From: Paraspadella gotoi
Taxonomy: Eukaryota > Chaetognatha
Assembly: GCA_051294375.1 (NCBI GenBank)
Contig: CM119264.1
Location: 22,200,709-22,264,708, forward strand
Direction of reading: 5' to 3'
Length of the DNA stretch: 64,000 nucleotides
Positions within the stretch are counted from its first letter, which is position 1. Each line of letters starts with the position of its first letter. The translations under genes and the position numbers were made by a program. This document shows positions 60,556 through 64,000 of the stretch, one piece after another. Under the pieces are notes generated by a model. It did no database searches. It saw only the letters and a list, made by a program, of their open reading frames with translations, and had not been told where the DNA came from.

Positions 60556-60796
60556 TCACCTTCTCTCTTTCTCAAGAGCCTTCACTCCAAAACGCGCAGC
60601 AATTTCGCCGCCACGGAATTTCATTTCCGGTTTGGAAGGTGCCGTCGCGAGCGACGTGATTGAACCTGCATAATGTAACACCGAGTCACCGACAACTGCG
60701 GAGCTCTCCAGCCTCGCCAACAATCATCAGAATCTCTCTACACAACCAATCAGCCTCTCTCTCCAGCACCAACAGCCTCCTCTGCAAATTCACCAT
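60556..60796 (-). CDS. Small protein with one probable frame break
   Basis: Minus strand. From ATG at 60796 the frame reads VNLQRRLLVLEREADWLCRE and ILMIVGEAGELRSCR, then stop. Overlapping it by about 65 bases in another frame is LLARLESSAVVGDSVLHYAG, SITSLATAPSKPEMKFRGGE, IAARFGVKALEKERR, TGA. Each is protein-like in its own half, and one inserted or deleted base in the overlap would make a single product of roughly 80-90 residues, with a helical N-terminus. A GT..AG pair exists between them but would give a 24-nt intron, which is too short. Family not recognised. Confidence 0.45.
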
Positions 60797-61229
60797 CAGG
60801 CCTTTCCGCGACTATTCATAAATTACGCGTTAAATTTTCAAAGGCGCTGTCGGTGTCATGAATTTTCAAAGCATTCCGCTCTTTTTCTTTTTCTTTTTTC
60901 CTTTTCTTTCCGTCCTTCTCTTTTAAATTCTTTTTTTTGGGCGGGGAAATCGTCGGGAGAAATTCGAAGCCGTCGTCGTCCCCGTCGTCGGTTCGGACTC
61001 TTCCTCCTCCTCGTCCTCCTCACCCCCTTACGTTTCGTCGTCGTAATCACATAGTTGCTTGGCGGTTTCCCAATTCGTCGTCCTCGTCGTTTTCACCGTC
61101 GTCGTCATCGCGTCGTCATAATCTCAGTCGCGCTCGTAATGCTTTCGGTAAACAAGTCACGAGAATATTCATCGCCGTTATTCGTCGTCTCGACGTTCGT
61201 CTTCGTGCCTCTCCCAAAGAGTCTGTCGT

Positions 61230-62360
61230 CCGTCTTCTCCATCGCCAATGTGTTCGTCGTCTTCGTCCTCTCCAAATCGTCTGTCATCTCGTCCTCGGCA
61301 ATGTCGTCTAGTCGGTCCTTCGTCTCTTCAGCCAAAGTCTTGTCGTCCAGTCTTCGTCCTCGCCAATGTATCGCGTTTGCCATCTTCATCCCTTGCCCCA
61401 ATGTCGTCCGCCGTCTTTCATCCCGCCAATGTGTACGTGTCAGACGTCGCCTCCTCAGCCAAAAGTCGTCGACGATCGTTTTCCCCAATGCGGTCCGGCT
61501 TCGTCCTCGCCCAATGTCGTTCTTCGTCTTCGTGCCTCGCAATGTCATCGTCAGTGTTCTTCGTTCCTCGCCAATGTCGTCGTCAGTCTTCGTCCTCGCC
61601 CAATGTCGTCGTCGTCTTCGTCCTGCCAATGTCGTCGTCGTTGTCTTCGTCCCTCGCCAAATGTCATCGATCATCTTCGGTCCTCGCCAAATGTCGTCGT
61701 CGCTTCGTCCTCACCCAATGTCATCGTCGTTTGTCTTTCGTCCTTCGCAAATTGTCGTCGTCGTCTTCGTCCTCGCCCCCAAATGTCGTCGTCGTCTTCG
61801 TCCTCGCCAATGTCGTTCGTCGTTGTCTTCCGTCCTCGCCAAATGTCGGTCGTCATTCTTCGTCCGCGCCCATGTCGTCGTCGTTCTTCGTCCTCGCCAA
61901 TGTATCGTCCGTTAGCTTCGTCCTCGCCAATGTCGTGTCGTCTTCGTCCTCGCCAATGTTGTTCGTCGTCTTCGTCCTCGCCAATGTCGTCGTCTTGTCT
62001 CGTCCTCGCAATGTCATCGTCATCTCTGTCCTCGGCCAATGTCTTGTCGTCTCGTCTTCGTCCTCGCCAATTGTCGTCGTCGTTGTCTTCTCCTCGAATG
62101 TCATCGTTCATCTTCTGTCCGCGGCCAAATGTCGTCGTCTGTCTTCGTCCTCGACCAATTGTCATCGTCGTTGTCTTCGTCCTCGCCGAATGTTCGTCGA
62201 CGTCAGTCTTCGTCCTCGCCCAATGTCCGTCGTCGTTCTTCGTTTCCTCGCCATTGTCGTCGTCGTCTTCGTCCTCGCCAATGTTCATCGTTCATTCTTC
62301 GTCCGCCGCAAATGTCGTCGTCGTCTTCGTCCTCGCCAATGTCGATCGTCGTTCGTCGTC
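61230..62360 (-). repeat. Large 24-27 bp minisatellite, Gly-Glu-Asp-Glu-Asp coding on the minus strand
   Basis: About 40 diverged copies of TCGTCGTCTTCGTCCTCGCC followed by AATG. In the minus-strand frame each unit gives IGEDEDDDD-type peptides, but indels throw the frame every few units. Val/Phe/Ser frames on the plus strand are the mirror of this. Confidence 0.9.
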
Positions 62361-62546
62361 GGCGTACCTTGTCGGTTTCAACATTTCACTTCGCTTCCGT
62401 CAGCGACAAAAACATTCAGTTCAAAAATCGTCGTTAATTGTTTCCTCATTTTTTGTTTTTTTCGTTTCATCTACAACTCCTTCGTTGTCGTCGTCGTCGC
62501 GTCTTAGCAAAAACGGCTTCATGTTCGGTTCGCATTTCGCGTCGAC

Positions 62547-62867
62547 ATGGCATTCGGTTGCGTGATGCCATTGTCGAATGTCTTCGTGTCGTCGTCGTCG
62601 TCGTTCGTCGTCGTCGGTTCGTCGTTCGTTCGTCGTCTGTTCCGTCGAAGCCACCCTCATTTCTGGCCAGAAATTTTCTTCAAACCTCTCACATCTCGGA
62701 AGAAAAGTCGTTATTTTCGAAATTCCGATCCGAAGAAAATCTATGAAACCAGAAAGCCGAAGAATCGAAGCTCCATCCGCCGCGCCGCCGGCGTCCGAAA
62801 GAAAAATAACCGAACGATGATCCGAAAAAGAGTTAAAGCTAATGAGTCAAAAGGCCAATTTCCTTGA
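62547..62867 (+). CDS. Candidate basic protein, frame uncertain
   Basis: ATG-initiated plus frame of 106 codons. A Val/Ser part from the GTC tract is followed by PHFWPEIFFKPLTSRKKSRY, DPKKIYETRKPKNRSSIRRA, KKNNRTMIRKRVKANESKGQ, FP and TGA. An overlapping frame reads RKVVIFEIPIRRKSMKPESR, RIEAPSAAPPASERKITER, TGA. Either could be real. Basic, possibly nuclear; unknown. Confidence 0.35.
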   Translation: MAFGCVMPLSNVFVSSSSSFVVVGSSFVRRLFRRSHPHFWPEIFFKPLTSRKKSRYFRNSDPKKIYETRKPKNRSSIRRAAGVRKKNNRTMIRKRVKANESKGQFP

Positions 62868-63006
62868 AAACCAACGACGTAAAAACTGACAATAAAACCG
62901 AACCGATTCTTCGTTGACGAACGTAGACTAAGTTTTTTTTTTCTTTCAATTTTCTATTCCATTTCTAGAATTTTTAAAAGAAGAAAAAAAAAGGTTTCAT
63001 CGTCTT

Positions 63007-63112
63007 TTATATATATATATTTCTCTTCGGACGATTTTTAGTAGCTTTACACCGTATTCCCGCCCACTCGCGGTTAAGCGCACGCCGAGCGATCACAGCC
63101 CACCGAGCCGAC
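63007..63112 (-). CDS. Small basic open frame
   Basis: Minus frame from ATG: SARWAVIARRALNREWAGIR, CKATKNRPKRN, then IYI from a TATA repeat and TAA. Could be a short exon or chance. Confidence 0.25.
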
Positions 63113-63225
63113 ATTTTTATCCTTTTCCTTTCCTTTTTTTTTTTTTTGCGATTCCAACGGACGAAGAAGCGAATGGATAGCACGGACGTATGGACGAAAT
63201 AAAAATAAGAAAAGGAAATGGGCAT

Positions 63226-63800
63226 TGGGCAGTGCCAAAGATGGAGAATACGCCGTATTTACAAGTATTACACATACAAGAATCAATTTCGCAATAAAGT
63301 TTAAGAAATCCGAGAAAAGACTTACGAACAGAAGTTAAGAAACTGAAAGACAGACGGCACAGACGGAGGAGAAGACTTGGCTTTCGAAATAAGATGACTA
63401 GACGAGCGGCCGTGCGGTTCTAAAAATTAAAAACAAGCGTCAAATCCATTTTTTTCCTCGCTAAAGCATTTTCTAGAGAAATTCACCTTGAATCGAGGCT
63501 CCGTTCGCTAGCGGAAATGGCCACGGTGAAAAAAAAAGTACATTTATTCACTCATCACTCATCATTCACACTGGACACAGGCCGTATCTTTACTATGTGT
63601 ACGAATGTGAAACGCAGAGCGAAGCGTGAAACAGAGAATGCGTAGCGGACGAAAGAGGTAAGTTTCATTCGTCGACCGCAGAGGGCAGGACGAGAAATGA
63701 GATTTTTTTCTCGTAGGAGAGAGAGAGATAATAAACGAGGGAGTTAATTAGCGGGCAATTAAAGTTAAAACAGAATTTTTAAGCTCCGAAGTGTTTCGAG
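63226..63800. other. No gene seen
   Basis: Mixed sequence with CACTCATCACTCATCATTCAC-like short repeats at 63550. Confidence 0.5.
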
Positions 63801-63805
63801 AGTTA

Positions 63806-63812
63806 CTCTCTT

Positions 63813-63844
<32 letters not shown>

Positions 63845-63900
63845 TCTCTCTTCTCTCTTCTCTCTCTCTCTCTCTCTCTACTCTCTCTCTTTATCTCCAT
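63806..63900. repeat. (CT)n microsatellite, interrupted
   Basis: CT tract with TGT, TTC and TAC interruptions. Confidence 0.9.
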
Positions 63901-64000
63901 CCCCTCCCTCTCAAACTCCTCAATCGGACTACCTTCTTGAATTAGTTTATTTTTTTCCCATCTCTCTCAAACAATACTGCTCCGTCGTTTTTCATCCCAT

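Noticed and set aside
60666-60689. 24-nt intron in the minus-strand gene
   Set aside because: GT..AG is present, but the length is below what spliceosomes are known to handle and the phases do not match; a one-base indel explains the data better.
61055-62565. Plus-strand frames of up to 419 codons rich in Ser, Val, Arg
   Set aside because: Antisense of the minisatellite; absence of TAA/TAG/TGA is a property of the TCG/TCC unit.

Overview
Animal (metazoan) nuclear DNA, not bacterial or phage. The evidence is spliced genes with GT/AG introns, exons of roughly 35-360 nt, a tRNA-derived SINE in three copies, self-cleaving-ribozyme-like repeats, and an extreme load of (CT)n/(GA)n, TTTC, CATT and GAC/GAT microsatellites. 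There are no operons, Shine-Dalgarno sites, rRNA or CRISPR arrays. The sequence alone does not fix the phylum. An invertebrate is most likely, and the microsatellite density recalls some crustaceans, but that is a guess. Three N gaps (3149-3173, 27681-27690, 56132-56156) and several single-base frame breaks inside otherwise good reading frames suggest a draft assembly with residual indel errors.

Layout. 0.8-5.1 kb is an imperfect 2-kb inverted repeat around an N gap. 5.8-8.6 kb (minus) holds the first four exons of a HAD-family phosphoglycolate/pyridoxal-phosphate phosphatase-like gene and acidic Asp-rich reading frames. 11.6-12.9 kb (minus) is a decayed aldehyde dehydrogenase gene, with a stray copy of one exon piece at 14.6 kb beside a truncated SINE. 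15.1 kb is a fold-back element with hammerhead-ribozyme-like arms. 17.9-22.2 kb (minus) is the best gene of the window: seven phase-consistent exons for a 313-residue ankyrin-repeat protein with a SOCS-box-like segment. From 22.4 kb on, coding evidence is mostly isolated exons, many of them terminal exons with acidic tails, in a sea of microsatellites. 34.1-35.2 kb has two more hammerhead-like loci. 45.9-47.2 kb (minus) has a chain of short exons. 52.9-53.6 kb (plus) has a poly-Asp protein with indel breaks. 61.2-62.4 kb is a large minisatellite whose minus strand reads Gly-Glu-Asp-Glu-Asp repeats.

The genes show no evidence of working together; this looks like an ordinary repeat-rich chromosomal region. 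Isolated exons are reported from splice-site, phase and stop-codon evidence only. GC-rich GAC/GTC sequence can look protein-like in several frames, so these calls are deliberately of modest confidence.
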